DNA from: CAWBRT01 sp963696525
GTDB taxonomy: Bacteria; Acidobacteriota; Terriglobia; Terriglobales; Acidobacteriaceae
Assembly: GCA_963696525.1 (NCBI GenBank)
Contig: CAVOKO010000003.1
Span: 186,001-250,000 of the forward strand
Length of the DNA: 64,000 nucleotides
Direction of reading: 5' to 3'
Shown here: positions 36,077-43,974 of the stretch, piece by piece
Layout of the letters: every line of letters begins with the position of its first letter
How positions within the stretch are numbered: the first letter of the stretch is position 1
The notes under the pieces: model-generated
Databases searched by the model: none
Told to the model about the DNA's origin: nothing
The model's input: the letters and a program-made list of their open reading frames with translations, nothing else
Made by a program: the position numbers and the translations under genes

Positions 36077-37465
36077 TTGGCAATCGATCCCATTGTAACG
36101 AAGTCACAGCCACCGGCGAGGAACCCCAAGCCTGGCCTCACTGGGATGAGAGAAACCATTCAGGTCGATCAGAAGGTGTCCCTTCTGAAGGGCATTCCAC
36201 TGAGCTTGCAGCATTTGTTTGCGATGTTCGGGGCGTCGGTCCTCGTTCCCATTCTCTTCAATCGGGCGGCGGGAGCGACGGTTGTTGACCCGGCTCTCGT
36301 CCTGATGATGAACGGCATCGGGACACTCATCTACATCTTCGTATGTCGGGGCCAGGCTCCCGCCTTCCTCGGCTCCAGCTTCGCGTTCATCGCTCCCACC
36401 ATTACCTGCATCTCCCTGGCTAAAACGCCTGGAGTTGGGTTTCAGCACGCGTTGGGCGGTTTTGTGGTTGCTGGTCTCATCTTCACCATCGTCTCGCTCA
36501 TTATCCGCTTTGCCGGCCGGGAATGGCTCAACGTGGTTCTTCCGCCGGCAGCCATGGGACCCATCGTGGCGCTGATCGGTCTGGAACTTGCGCCTGTCGC
36601 AACGGATATGGCTTTTCACAAGGGCGCCGCCATCAGTGGCACTGCCACCTTGATCTCGCTCTTCACTCTGCTCGTGGTGGTGATCGGATCGCTGGTCTTC
36701 CGCGGGTTCTTCTCCGCCATTCCGGTCCTGATCGGCGTTATCGCTGGCTACGTTATGGCGGTGGTGGTCAACATCTGGGTGCCCGGCACGATTGATTTCA
36801 CTCCGCTGCGTGGTGCCGCAGTTTTCGCTTTTCCCCACATCGTCCTGCCCATCTTCGACTGGGCCTCCATCCTGATCATTATGCCGGCGGCCCTGGTGGT
36901 GATTTCCGAGCATATTGGACACCTCTTTGTCACTAGCAACATCGTTGGACGCGACCTTCTGAAAGTTCCCGGCCTCCACAATTCCCTGCTGGGCGACGGT
37001 CTTTCCACCATGCTTTCCGGCTTCGCTGGTTCCTGCCCGACCACTACCTACGGTGAGAACATGGGCGTCATGGCCCTCACCAGGGTTTATTCCGTATGGG
37101 TCTTGGGGGGCGCCGGTGTCATCTCCATCGTCATCGCCTTTTTCGGCCAGGTGAGCGGAGCCATTCGCACTATCCCCGTTCCGGTCATCGGCGGCATCAG
37201 CATGATGCTCTTCGGGGTCATTGCGGCATCCGGGCTGCGCATGCTCATCGAAGCGAAGGTCGACTACTCGAAGAGCAGAAACCTCCTTCTCTCCGCGATC
37301 ATTCTTGTTGTTGGAATCTCCGGCGTGTCTATAAAGCTTGGCCAGACCCAGCTCCGAGGCATGGTCTTGGCCACCATCGTGGGCATGCTTCTCAGCTTGT
37401 TCTTCTTCCTCTTGGACAAGTGGGGCTTGACCGCGGAGGATTCCGCGGTTGCCGTCGAAGGCTAA
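36077..37465 (+). CDS. NCS2 (UraA-type) nucleobase:cation symporter
   Basis: About 462 residues with roughly fourteen hydrophobic segments. NCS2 marks: LQHLFAMFGASVLVPIL near the start, the AFLGSSFAFIAP loop, the VVISEHIGHLFVTSNIVG segment with the substrate-binding Glu, and the family signature region GSCPTTTYGENMGVMALTRVYS, which fits uracil/xanthine permeases and is closer to the uracil (UraA) form. The start is TTG 36077: GGAG lies seven bases upstream, and the frame further upstream is not protein-like. It takes up a pyrimidine or purine base with protons. It follows eutC by 185 bases; no functional link to ethanolamine is evident. Confidence 0.88.
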   Translation: MAIDPIVTKSQPPARNPKPGLTGMRETIQVDQKVSLLKGIPLSLQHLFAMFGASVLVPILFNRAAGATVVDPALVLMMNGIGTLIYIFVCRGQAPAFLGSSFAFIAPTITCISLAKTPGVGFQHALGGFVVAGLIFTIVSLIIRFAGREWLNVVLPPAAMGPIVALIGLELAPVATDMAFHKGAAISGTATLISLFTLLVVVIGSLVFRGFFSAIPVLIGVIAGYVMAVVVNIWVPGTIDFTPLRGAAVFAFPHIVLPIFDWASILIIMPAALVVISEHIGHLFVTSNIVGRDLLKVPGLHNSLLGDGLSTMLSGFAGSCPTTTYGENMGVMALTRVYSVWVLGGAGVISIVIAFFGQVSGAIRTIPVPVIGGISMMLFGVIAASGLRMLIEAKVDYSKSRNLLLSAIILVVGISGVSIKLGQTQLRGMVLATIVGMLLSLFFFLLDKWGLTAEDSAVAVEG

Positions 37466-37474
37466 CTTTTGCAT

Positions 37475-37488
37475 GTTAGCGGGCTAAC
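37475..37488. terminator. Short hairpin after the NCS2 permease
   Basis: GTTAGC-GG-GCTAAC, ten bases after the stop and followed by a moderately T-rich stretch. It lies between two convergent genes, so it could serve as a weak terminator. Confidence 0.35.
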
Positions 37489-37692
37489 GGCCAATTTGTC
37501 TCACTTTATCCATCATGGGCAACTGGCCGTATGTCGTTTTATCATTTGTAATTACCTGATATTGCGATACTTGCCAAGAATTGCTGGCGGAGGGTGCAGT
37601 CCTGAGCGAACCGCTCTCCAGTTATGAGAAGGGGCCCAAGCGCTGTCGTGGCCGGTTTACCGCCCCCCGCACCGCAAAAAAGTCAGACCGGC

Positions 37693-38673
37693 TCACAGGA
37701 CCACGTCTTGTCCAATCCCCGCCTGCCTCGCCTTGTCATAGACCAGTTTCGCGGCCGCAGCATCCTGAATCGCCAGTCCGTTGGACTTGAACAGGGTGAT
37801 CTCCTGAACGTTCGCCCGCGCCGGTTTGCGGCCGAGAACGATCTCTCCTAGCTCCGCGTGAATATGCGCCTGCGATATGGCTCCCTCTTGCAGCGGGATC
37901 ATAATGTCACCCGCCTCTTTCAAACACGCTTCCAACGAATCGGCAACCACCTTGGAGCGCTGGATAATAGCTGTATCCAATTCGCGCGCGTTCGGCGAGT
38001 GACTTCCAATTCCGTTGATGTGTGTCCCGGGCCGCACCAGGGAACCATCGAATAATGGGGTTGAGGACGACGATGCCGTGCAGACGATATCCGCTTCGGC
38101 CAGTATCCGCGCCGGCGAATCGGCTGGTCGGATATCGAGTCCCAACTTGGCGCTCATCTCCCGGATGAACGCAGATAAAGCGTCGGCGGACAGGTCGTAG
38201 ACGTACGCCCGCGACAGTTCTCTGGCTATCGCCATCGCCCAGAGTTGCATCTTGGCTTGCGCGCCGGCTCCAAGAATCCCAGCCACCTGACCCTTGTCCG
38301 TCCGCGCAAGGTATTTTGTGGCCACCCCGCTGACTGCACCGGTCCGAACCGCCGTCAAATAGCCGCCGTCCATGATGCACGTCACTTCGCCGGTGGCCGG
38401 GTCCTGCAGGAGCACCTTGCCGATTGTGGTCGGCAAGTTGTGCCGTGTGGGATTGTTCTTGTATACGGTCACGACCTTGCAGGCCAGCGCTCCCATCTGC
38501 TTGAGATAAGCGGGCATGTACAGGGATATGCCGTCGGGCGGAGCAATTCCGATTCTGAGCGGCAGCACCGCGGTGCCCGACGCCAGCTCAGCGAACGCCT
38601 TCTCGACCACGTCCATGCAGTCACGCATGTTGAGCACGCGGACCACGTCGTCTTTCGTCAACAGAAGTGGCAT
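37693..38673 (-). CDS. Ornithine cyclodeaminase/mu-crystallin family protein
   Basis: A 326-residue member of the OCD family, which includes ornithine cyclodeaminase, alanine dehydrogenase (archaeal type), lysine/tauropine-like imine reductases. Seen: MPLLLTKDDVVRVLNMRDCMDVVEKAF, CKVVTVYKNNPTRHNLPT with the catalytic Lys, DGGYLTAVRTGAVSGVATKYLAR, the Rossmann motif VAGILGAGAQAKMQLWAM, and GTHINGIGSHSPNARELD. I prefer ATG 38673 because GGGAG precedes it; an ATG ten codons upstream is possible. Substrate not assignable; ketimine reductase is as likely as cyclodeaminase. The IS1-like element sits about 200 bases upstream. Confidence 0.85.
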   Translation of the reverse strand: MPLLLTKDDVVRVLNMRDCMDVVEKAFAELASGTAVLPLRIGIAPPDGISLYMPAYLKQMGALACKVVTVYKNNPTRHNLPTTIGKVLLQDPATGEVTCIMDGGYLTAVRTGAVSGVATKYLARTDKGQVAGILGAGAQAKMQLWAMAIARELSRAYVYDLSADALSAFIREMSAKLGLDIRPADSPARILAEADIVCTASSSSTPLFDGSLVRPGTHINGIGSHSPNARELDTAIIQRSKVVADSLEACLKEAGDIMIPLQEGAISQAHIHAELGEIVLGRKPARANVQEITLFKSNGLAIQDAAAAKLVYDKARQAGIGQDVVL

Positions 38674-38881
38674 GTCAATCTCCCGGCCCCCATAGTTGCT
38701 CAACGAGCCCTAATGGGCCTCGCGAAATAATATAATCCCCGGCAAGTGAGAATATTAAATGTATTGTTTGAGTGCTAAGTCAAGCGAGGAGCCGTGGTGT
38801 ATGCTCTGGCCCTCGCAGCGATCACCCCAGACAACGCCGCAGCTTGGTTCAAACACTGCGGATACGGTATATAGCTCCATG

Positions 38882-38889
38882 GGAACCGC
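38882..38889 (+). repeat. Target site duplication, left copy
   Basis: GGAACCGC directly outside the left inverted repeat; identical to 40973-40980. Confidence 0.8.
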
Positions 38890-38915
38890 GGTAGTGGGCT
38901 AAATGCGTGTTGATG
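38890..38915 (+). repeat. Left terminal inverted repeat of the IS1-like cassette
   Basis: Starts GGTAGTGGGCTAAATG; 23 of 26 positions match the reverse complement of 40947-40972. The stop codon of the left passenger gene (38899-38901) lies inside it. Confidence 0.85.
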
Positions 38916-39252
38916 GCCAAAAAACCCGAATGACGACACCCTTTCGGATTAGCTTCTGTGCGACCGACTCGCTTGCTTCGGAAAGATTTAGGCCCGCTTC
39001 GCCGAATACATCGAGGCCGACTGCTACGAGTTCATTCAGGATAGCGGCATCATGGGCGTCACAGTCGGCGGGGTGCATTAGCCGCAAGATTGCAGACGAG
39101 TTTTTGTCTACTCCAGGATCGCCCTCAAAGACGAGGGTTTCCCATTGGCCGTCAACTAAAGCGGTGCTGACAAAACAATTGAAAGCAGGTGTGTGAATGG
39201 TAGCAGCAAGGTCGCCGTTAGGATCAGAGGGCGGAAGCCGGGAGACGATCAT
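38899..39252 (-). CDS. Passenger gene, hypothetical 117-residue protein
   Basis: Not recognised. MIVSRLPPSDPNGDLAATIH opens the protein, followed by HTPAFNCFVSTALVDGQWETLVFEGDP and ILRLMHPADCDAHDAAILNELVAVGL, ending in VIRVFWPSTRI. The ATG overlaps the stop of the Cys-rich passenger gene as ATGA, and its own stop lies inside the left inverted repeat, so it was packed tightly into the cassette. Codon use looks like a normal gene. The ATGA coupling argues that both are translated. Soluble, acidic, no signal. Confidence 0.65.
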   Translation of the reverse strand: MIVSRLPPSDPNGDLAATIHTPAFNCFVSTALVDGQWETLVFEGDPGVDKNSSAILRLMHPADCDAHDAAILNELVAVGLDVFGEAGLNLSEASESVAQKLIRKGVVIRVFWPSTRI

Positions 39253-39698
39253 GTCGCCCTCTTCCGATCTGGAATCGGGTGCCCACAGGAACAGATCAAA
39301 CCTTCCCACCACCACTCGTTCTTTCTCTCTTTTTCGAGCATTGCAGCGGTGGTACTCGTTTTCCGTACTGCGATTACTGCTAGCGGAGTTTCGCAGTCTG
39401 GTGCATCGCATGGGAGTGGTACTGGAAACACGCGCATGGGAGCTGCGGGGTGGTACGGGGCCAGCCCCCACATGGATGAACGCGACTCTAGTTTCTGGCT
39501 CTCAAAGCTATAGACACGCTTACATTCGTTACACGCAACAGTTACAAAAGGAGCTTCCTTGGCTATCCACGGCTGATCTCCTTCTTGTGGCGCGATCATG
39601 GCGGGCCGTATCGGAGTGGAGTAGCCGCACCTGCACTTCGCAAAATCAAGGTAGATCGCATTGAAGGTGCTCAGGGTGAATATTGCGAATGCGGTCAA
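39249..39698 (-). CDS. Passenger gene, cysteine-rich hypothetical protein
   Basis: Not recognised by name. It has four Cys pairs or clusters: KCRCGYS, VACNECKRVY, LPCDAPDCETPL and LICSCGHPIP, so it probably binds zinc. Between them are PIRPAMIAPQEGDQPWIAKEAPF and SSMWGLAPYHPAAPMRVF, which look like conserved protein, not chance. The real start is unclear: the frame opens at a TTG inside the InsA-like gene, the first similarity to a normal protein begins near KCRCGYS (about 39640), and no ATG precedes it. The 5' end may have been replaced when the cassette formed. The stop overlaps the next gene (ATGA). Confidence 0.6.
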   Translation of the reverse strand: MTAFAIFTLSTFNAIYLDFAKCRCGYSTPIRPAMIAPQEGDQPWIAKEAPFVTVACNECKRVYSFESQKLESRSSMWGLAPYHPAAPMRVFPVPLPCDAPDCETPLAVIAVRKTSTTAAMLEKERKNEWWWEGLICSCGHPIPDRKRAT

Positions 39699-39975
39699 GC
39701 ACCCGCGCCGCGCTATCCGCTCCGGTATTCATCAGGCCGAGGATAGTGTCTTTGTGCAGTCCGGTAAGCCGCGAGATGGCACGAACGCTCATGCCCTCCA
39801 ACATCATCGCAAGGGCCTTGGCGGCGGCTTCGGGATCGGTGTAGTGGGTTCCCAGCTTAGGAGCGGGTTCAGAGAAGGTAGCGCGACAGTCGGAGCAGCG
39901 ATACCGCTGGATGTGGCGCTTGCCGTAACTCCCGAACTTCCGAGCTGTGTCGTGGTGGCATCTTTTGCAGGTCAT
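39646..39975 (-). CDS. IS1-type transposase N-terminal (InsA-like) fragment
   Basis: A 109-residue protein: MTCKRCHHDTARKFGSYGKR, then RYRCSDCRATFSEPAP forms a zinc ribbon (CxxC...CxxC), followed by the helix-turn-helix AKALAMMLEGMSVRAISRLTGLHKDTILGLM. This is the N-terminal DNA-binding part of IS1-family transposases. It ends IRNIHPEHLQCDLP; in complete enzymes QCDE(I/L)W starts the catalytic DDE domain, so the gene is cut exactly at the first catalytic Asp region. AGGGG lies nine bases upstream of ATG 39975. The product could bind the element ends but not cut DNA. Confidence 0.82.
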   Translation of the reverse strand: MTCKRCHHDTARKFGSYGKRHIQRYRCSDCRATFSEPAPKLGTHYTDPEAAAKALAMMLEGMSVRAISRLTGLHKDTILGLMNTGADSAARVLDRIRNIHPEHLQCDLP

Positions 39976-40251
39976 GGCGTTTCCCCTCTTGCGTTTCAGC
40001 GGGGAAAGCGCCACAATGCTCTTGGGTTCAGAGGGCGGCTTACCCCGCGCTTTGGATTAGCCCCGACCCCTGTTGACGCAGGAGCCGGGGCGCTTAGTGT
40101 TACGGGTTATGGTTTATGGTGGAATGACGGTAATTTCCACCGTGGTTTTTGTTGCAGTGAAGCGGATTACAACGGTGATCTTCACTGCGGTCCCTCCGAT
40201 CTGAAACGCTCGATGCTGCCCGCGTCGGGCGTTTCGTATTTAGTTCCGAAG

Positions 40252-40725
40252 TCATTTCTTATCTCGATACTTTTTCGAAATAGCGTGCAGTTCTTTTGTG
40301 TGCGGACCCGGAGGCGGCATACGCAGCTTGTACGCGGGCTTACCATCCGGTCCGGACACTTCTTCAACGCGATCGCCCAGCCGTGTAATTACGGTGTGAA
40401 CGCTTATCAGCAGATTCTTGGGCGAACTTCCGACCATTCCAGATGCCATCAAAACTTCCCGAATCTCTACCGGATTCAACGGCACCGGAGAGCGCCTGAG
40501 TACTGTCAAAACGGCATCCTGAAGTCCCAAGCCATCCAAATCCATGCGACGGGGCAACGGCATTTGCGATTCTGGATTTCCCAGGAATCTCAGTCCCGCC
40601 AAGACTCCCTCCCAAGTGTCGATTTGTTGCTCGATCTCCGCAATTTTCTTCGCGTGATCCAGCTTTTCATCGCGCAGTTTTTGGAGTGCCGCTTCGGCAT
40701 CCATCGCCATTTTTGCAACGTCCAT
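40252..40725 (-). CDS. Passenger gene, coiled-coil/winged-helix protein
   Basis: A 157-residue hypothetical protein. Residues 5-50 are a charged coiled coil (AALQKLRDEKLDHAKKIAEIEQQIDTWE). Residues 80-150 look like a winged helix: LQDAVLTVLRRSPVPLNPVEIREVLMASG, then LLISVHTVITRLGDRVEEV and the wing GPDGKPAYKLR. It may bind DNA. The start ATG 40725 is only 20 bases from the oppositely oriented start of the small coiled-coil gene; no ribosome site precedes it, so GTG/ATG choices nearby (MAMDAEA) are alternatives. The frame is open upstream but antisense to that gene. Confidence 0.65.
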   Translation of the reverse strand: MDVAKMAMDAEAALQKLRDEKLDHAKKIAEIEQQIDTWEGVLAGLRFLGNPESQMPLPRRMDLDGLGLQDAVLTVLRRSPVPLNPVEIREVLMASGMVGSSPKNLLISVHTVITRLGDRVEEVSGPDGKPAYKLRMPPPGPHTKELHAISKKYRDKK

Positions 40726-40744
40726 ACGCCGGAGGTTAAACAAA

Positions 40745-40942
40745 ATGCTTAATCGTGTCAAGCAAAAAGTTAAACGCGAGTTTAACACACTCCCGAATTG
40801 GAATGAGGCTATTCGCGAGGCAGAATCGCAGCTAGAATCCACCGAGAATCGGGCACACAGTTTGCGGGAATTAATTAAAGATTGGACCGCACGACGGGAT
40901 GCAGGCGAACTTTGGCCAATCCGCGAAGCGAAATCAGCGTGA
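40745..40942 (+). CDS. Passenger gene, 65-residue coiled-coil protein
   Basis: MLNRVKQKVKREFNTLPNWNEAIREAESQLE, then a second charged helix STENRAHSLRELIKDWTARRD. It has an excellent ribosome site, GGAGG eight bases before the ATG, and ends four bases before the right inverted repeat. No family recognised. It is divergent from the winged-helix gene, which also has a coiled coil; the two may interact. The strand opposite has an open frame, but that has no ribosome site. Confidence 0.6.
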   Translation: MLNRVKQKVKREFNTLPNWNEAIREAESQLESTENRAHSLRELIKDWTARRDAGELWPIREAKSA

Positions 40943-40946
40943 AATG

Positions 40947-40972
40947 CGTCAACACACAATTAGCCCACTACC
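40947..40972 (-). repeat. Right terminal inverted repeat of the IS1-like cassette
   Basis: Reverse complement starts GGTAGTGGGCTAATTG; pairs with 38890-38915 at 23 of 26 positions. Confidence 0.85.
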
Positions 40973-40980
40973 GGAACCGC
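40973..40980 (+). repeat. Target site duplication, right copy
   Basis: GGAACCGC directly outside the right inverted repeat. Confidence 0.8.
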
Positions 40981-41161
40981 TCTAGTTGACGACGGCCCGC
41001 CGATACGGAGTAAAATACCGCTGCTTACTGGAGTCAGAAAACGCTTCGTGTGACTCACAAGCGTGCGCTGGCAGAGGCGCTGTCAAGCTCTCGGCTATAC
41101 CGCCCGTTCTTTCACAAACAAATCCGCCGTCATTGGCGTTTCCAAAACGCAGGAGGGATCG

Positions 41162-42211
41162 GTGAGAAAGAAAATAGCAGTCTTGGGTACGGGTGCAATC
41201 GGTAGCAGCGTAGCCAGCGAGTTGACCCGTGCCGGGCAGGACGTGTGTTTAATCGACCAATGGGCAGCGCATGTCGACGCCATGAAGTCCAATGGCTTGC
41301 ACATCCAGATGGTCGAGGGCGACCTGAGAATCAAGGTACGGGCCGTTCACTTGTGCGAAGTCTGCACTTTGAAGCAGAAGTTCGACGTCGTTTTTCTTAC
41401 CTGCAAGTCACCCGACAGTATCTGGTTGGCAGAGTTCATCAAACCATATTTGGCGCCCAGCGGCGTGCTGGTGTCGTTGCAGAACAGCCTCAACGACGAG
41501 TGGGTGGCGCCAGTGATCGGCTATGAGCGCGACGTTGCTGCCGTAGTCGAGTTGGCCGCCGAGCTGTGGGAACCGGGCATCGTAAAGCGTCACACCAGTC
41601 CGACCAGGACGTGGTTTGCCCTGGGCGAGCTGCACGGACGGGTAACGCCGCGAGTCCAGGAATTAGCCTCCATTCTGGGCGCGGCCGGTAAGGTCGAGGT
41701 CAAGACCAACATCTGGGGCGGTAAGTGGTCCAAGCTGGCGCTGAACTGTATGTCGCAGGCGGTCTCCGGAGCCCTACGCATCAGCGATTGGGAGATTTCG
41801 CAGAGCGTTCCTCTTATGGACCTCGCGGTGGCGTTAGGCCGGGAGTGCTTGCAGGTTGGTATTGCCCTGGGCTACCAAATTGAACCCATTATCGGGTTGA
41901 CGGCTGAAGAGATGTTGGGGGCGAGCGACGACGTACTGCGGCGCGCTCTGTTGAGGCTGTACTCCCACATCGGTCAGAAGTCGATCAACTCGTTCCTGCA
42001 GGACCTGATTAAGGGACGTCCAACAGAAGTGCACCACATGAATGGATTGGTGGCGCGCAAGGGGCGGCCTGCTGGGGTGCCAACACCACTCAACGAGAAG
42101 ATTACCGCGATGATTGAGGAGATCGAAGCAGGTCGTCTGGGCTTCGGGCCGGAAAATCTCGGCCGGTTGGAGAGCCTGCTACCCGAGAGGCGGGCTGCCG
42201 CTGGTCAGTAA
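41162..42211 (+). CDS. Ketopantoate reductase (PanE/ApbA) family protein
   Basis: A 349-residue NADP-dependent reductase. The Rossmann start is VRKKIAVLGTGAIGSSVASELTRAGQDVCLID (GxGxxG). Then FDVVFLTCKSPDS, the NSLNDEW loop and GKVEVKTNIWGGKWSKLALNC with the catalytic-lysine helix (K in WSKLALN), and the tail GRPTEVHHMNGLVARKGRPAGVPTPLNEKI with the family's conserved Asn/Ser/Glu region. GTG 41162 follows GGAGGGATCG. In a catabolic setting such proteins often reduce other 2-keto acids, so pantoate synthesis is not assured. It starts 180 bases right of the IS1-like element. Confidence 0.87.
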   Translation: MRKKIAVLGTGAIGSSVASELTRAGQDVCLIDQWAAHVDAMKSNGLHIQMVEGDLRIKVRAVHLCEVCTLKQKFDVVFLTCKSPDSIWLAEFIKPYLAPSGVLVSLQNSLNDEWVAPVIGYERDVAAVVELAAELWEPGIVKRHTSPTRTWFALGELHGRVTPRVQELASILGAAGKVEVKTNIWGGKWSKLALNCMSQAVSGALRISDWEISQSVPLMDLAVALGRECLQVGIALGYQIEPIIGLTAEEMLGASDDVLRRALLRLYSHIGQKSINSFLQDLIKGRPTEVHHMNGLVARKGRPAGVPTPLNEKITAMIEEIEAGRLGFGPENLGRLESLLPERRAAAGQ

Positions 42212-42488
42212 ACCTCAAAATTTGATTACGATGGTGCGGGTGCGTAGAGCTGAAACTAGATTATATCGGTAAGCTAGTAGCTCTTAGGCAGCGGGGCTGC
42301 TGCCTTGCCGTTCCTCGGGAGTTGTATCATGAGGCAGCGTACATTCGGAAGGGGCGGCAGACAAGTGTTTTGGCAGGCAGCAAAAAGTAAGATCCAGTGA
42401 GGCAGATTCTGATTCGCGGAACATGTGGTTCCTTGCAATCGCCTACTCCGGCGTCTTGCCTACGCCGGCACACGCGATGAAACACCGG

Positions 42489-43808
42489 TCACGACCTCTG
42501 CAGCACCGTCCGCTCGGGGTTAATGGCAAACGCCCACAGCAACGCGGCGCCTGTCAGAATCGCGGCTATGATGAAGAAAGGCGCTAGCCAATAACCTCTC
42601 TGAACAAGAACTCCGAAGATAATCATCGACATCGCACCCGCGCCCTGGGCGACCATGTTCATCACGGAATATACTATGCCGGCATACCCGCCTGCGATAT
42701 CCAGAGAGACCGCACATGAGGGTGCGTTAACCATCTGAGTGAAGAAATTTGCAATGGTCAGGTAGATGAGTACCAACAGATGGTTCGAAGTCAAAGCCGC
42801 AGGGATAATGGAAATGGCGGCACCGAGCAAGCCAGCGATGCAGACGCCACGGCGCGACCATTTAAGGTTTCCTGTCTTTTTCGCCAGGTAATCGGTAATA
42901 ATGCCACCAAACAGGACACCGACAGCTCCCGCAAACAACGGCAAAGGAGCCAGGTGGCCCATGTTCTTCAGCGAGAAGTGCCGGAATTCTATCAAGTAAG
43001 TCGGCATCCAATACAAAAAGAAATTCTGGCTATATACCATAGCGGCGTAGACAGCTCCCATAATCCAGGTGGTCGGACAGCCAAGGATGAGGCCCCAGGG
43101 AATTTCAACCTTCTTCTTCGCTTCGATCACACCTATCCCTGTCCCGATGTACTCAGCCTCGGCAGCATTGACATGCTTACTTTGCTCGGGCTGGTCACGA
43201 TACATAAACCACCAAGCGACGGACCATACAACACCGACCAGGCCGAAGACGTAGAACATGGAGCGCCAGCCCCAAGCAATCATGATAGCGACCGCAACCA
43301 GCGGCACTACCGAGGTGGCGAATTGGCCGGCACCATGGAAGACACCATTTACCGTGCCCCGCTCGGACTTGGGGTACCAGTACTGCATCGCCTGGTGTCC
43401 GCCTGGGAAGCAGCCAGATTCGCCCAGACCAAAGATAAATCGTATGACGACCAGCGAGATAAATCCCCAGGCGTGGGCAGTCATCATGGTCATCAGCGAC
43501 CAAAACAACGCGATCAGAGTCAGCAACTTTCTCGGGCCGAATTTGCCGCTAAGCCATCCTGAGGGAAATTGACCGAGCGAATAGGCCCAGGCAAACGCAC
43601 TGAAGATGATGCCCATCTGGGTTTTCGTGAAACCGAATTCCTTCATCATCATGGGGGCGGCAATGGAGATGTTGGTTCGATCCATGTAGGTGATCAACGA
43701 GAGCATGGCCAACATACCCAGAACGAGCCAACGATAGCCGCTTCGCCTCTGCGCATCCATGGAAACGCCCGTCTCCCTCCCTACGCCCCTAGCAGTTGCA
43801 TTAGCCAT
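42489..43808 (-). CDS. MFS transporter, anion:cation symporter (ACS) family
   Basis: A 439-residue twelve-helix carrier. The ACS signature is in helix 1, LGMLAMLSLITYMDRTNISIAAPMM, followed by the loop 2-3 motif GWLSGKFGPRKLL and the GLGESGCFPGGHQAMQYWYPKSERG segment that marks uptake of hexuronates, glucarate and similar organic anions. The loop between helices 6 and 7 is cytosolic and charged. ATG 43808 is weakly preceded by GGGG; ATG 43760 is an alternative. The palindrome at 43848-43860 lies 40 bases upstream of the start. Substrate is likely a small organic acid. Confidence 0.88.
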   Translation of the reverse strand: MANATARGVGRETGVSMDAQRRSGYRWLVLGMLAMLSLITYMDRTNISIAAPMMMKEFGFTKTQMGIIFSAFAWAYSLGQFPSGWLSGKFGPRKLLTLIALFWSLMTMMTAHAWGFISLVVIRFIFGLGESGCFPGGHQAMQYWYPKSERGTVNGVFHGAGQFATSVVPLVAVAIMIAWGWRSMFYVFGLVGVVWSVAWWFMYRDQPEQSKHVNAAEAEYIGTGIGVIEAKKKVEIPWGLILGCPTTWIMGAVYAAMVYSQNFFLYWMPTYLIEFRHFSLKNMGHLAPLPLFAGAVGVLFGGIITDYLAKKTGNLKWSRRGVCIAGLLGAAISIIPAALTSNHLLVLIYLTIANFFTQMVNAPSCAVSLDIAGGYAGIVYSVMNMVAQGAGAMSMIIFGVLVQRGYWLAPFFIIAAILTGAALLWAFAINPERTVLQRS

Positions 43809-43847
43809 TCAAGCCCCGCGAGTTTGAGTGATTGAAAAATGGTGACA

Positions 43848-43860
43848 ATGTATAGTACAT
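43848..43860. promoter_or_regulatory. Operator-like palindrome upstream of the MFS gene
   Basis: ATGTA-TAG-TACAT, perfect 5-bp arms, 40 bases upstream of the MFS start. It shares the core TGTATA-TACA with the sites at 51730-51748 and 55514-55532. Confidence 0.5.
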
Positions 43861-43974
43861 CTCCCGAGTTCAAGCCGTGAGAGTCGTCACTTGATTGTGT
43901 GACGGCATCGGATGATTGTCAGAACCAAACCGACGTTTGGCGCTGGTGGGGTGGGGTCGGATTCCTGGCCGTTC

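Larger units (their letters stand above)
38890..40972. mobile_element. IS1-like mobile cassette with passenger genes and no catalytic transposase domain
   Basis: A 2083-bp element. Its ends are 26-bp inverted repeats (3 mismatches) that begin GGTAGTGGGCTAA, comparable with IS1-family ends which start GGTRATG. It is flanked by the 8-bp direct repeat GGAACCGC, a target duplication of the size IS1-like enzymes make. Inside, an InsA-like zinc-ribbon/HTH gene stops where the DDE domain should start. The remainder codes for a winged-helix protein, a small coiled-coil protein on the other strand, and a coupled gene pair that runs right up to the left end. It cannot move by itself; it resembles a mobile insertion cassette mobilised in trans. 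Confidence 0.8.

Noticed and set aside
36104..37474. 456-codon open frame on the minus strand
   Set aside because: Exact antisense of the NCS2 permease; low-complexity His/Asp/Gly-rich product, no ribosome site.
39661..40752. 363-codon open frame on the plus strand across the cassette
   Set aside because: Antisense to the InsA-like and winged-helix genes, crosses a non-coding spacer, no motif.
38882..40980. A complete autonomous IS element
   Set aside because: No DDE or other recombinase catalytic domain exists between the ends; only the DNA-binding part is present.
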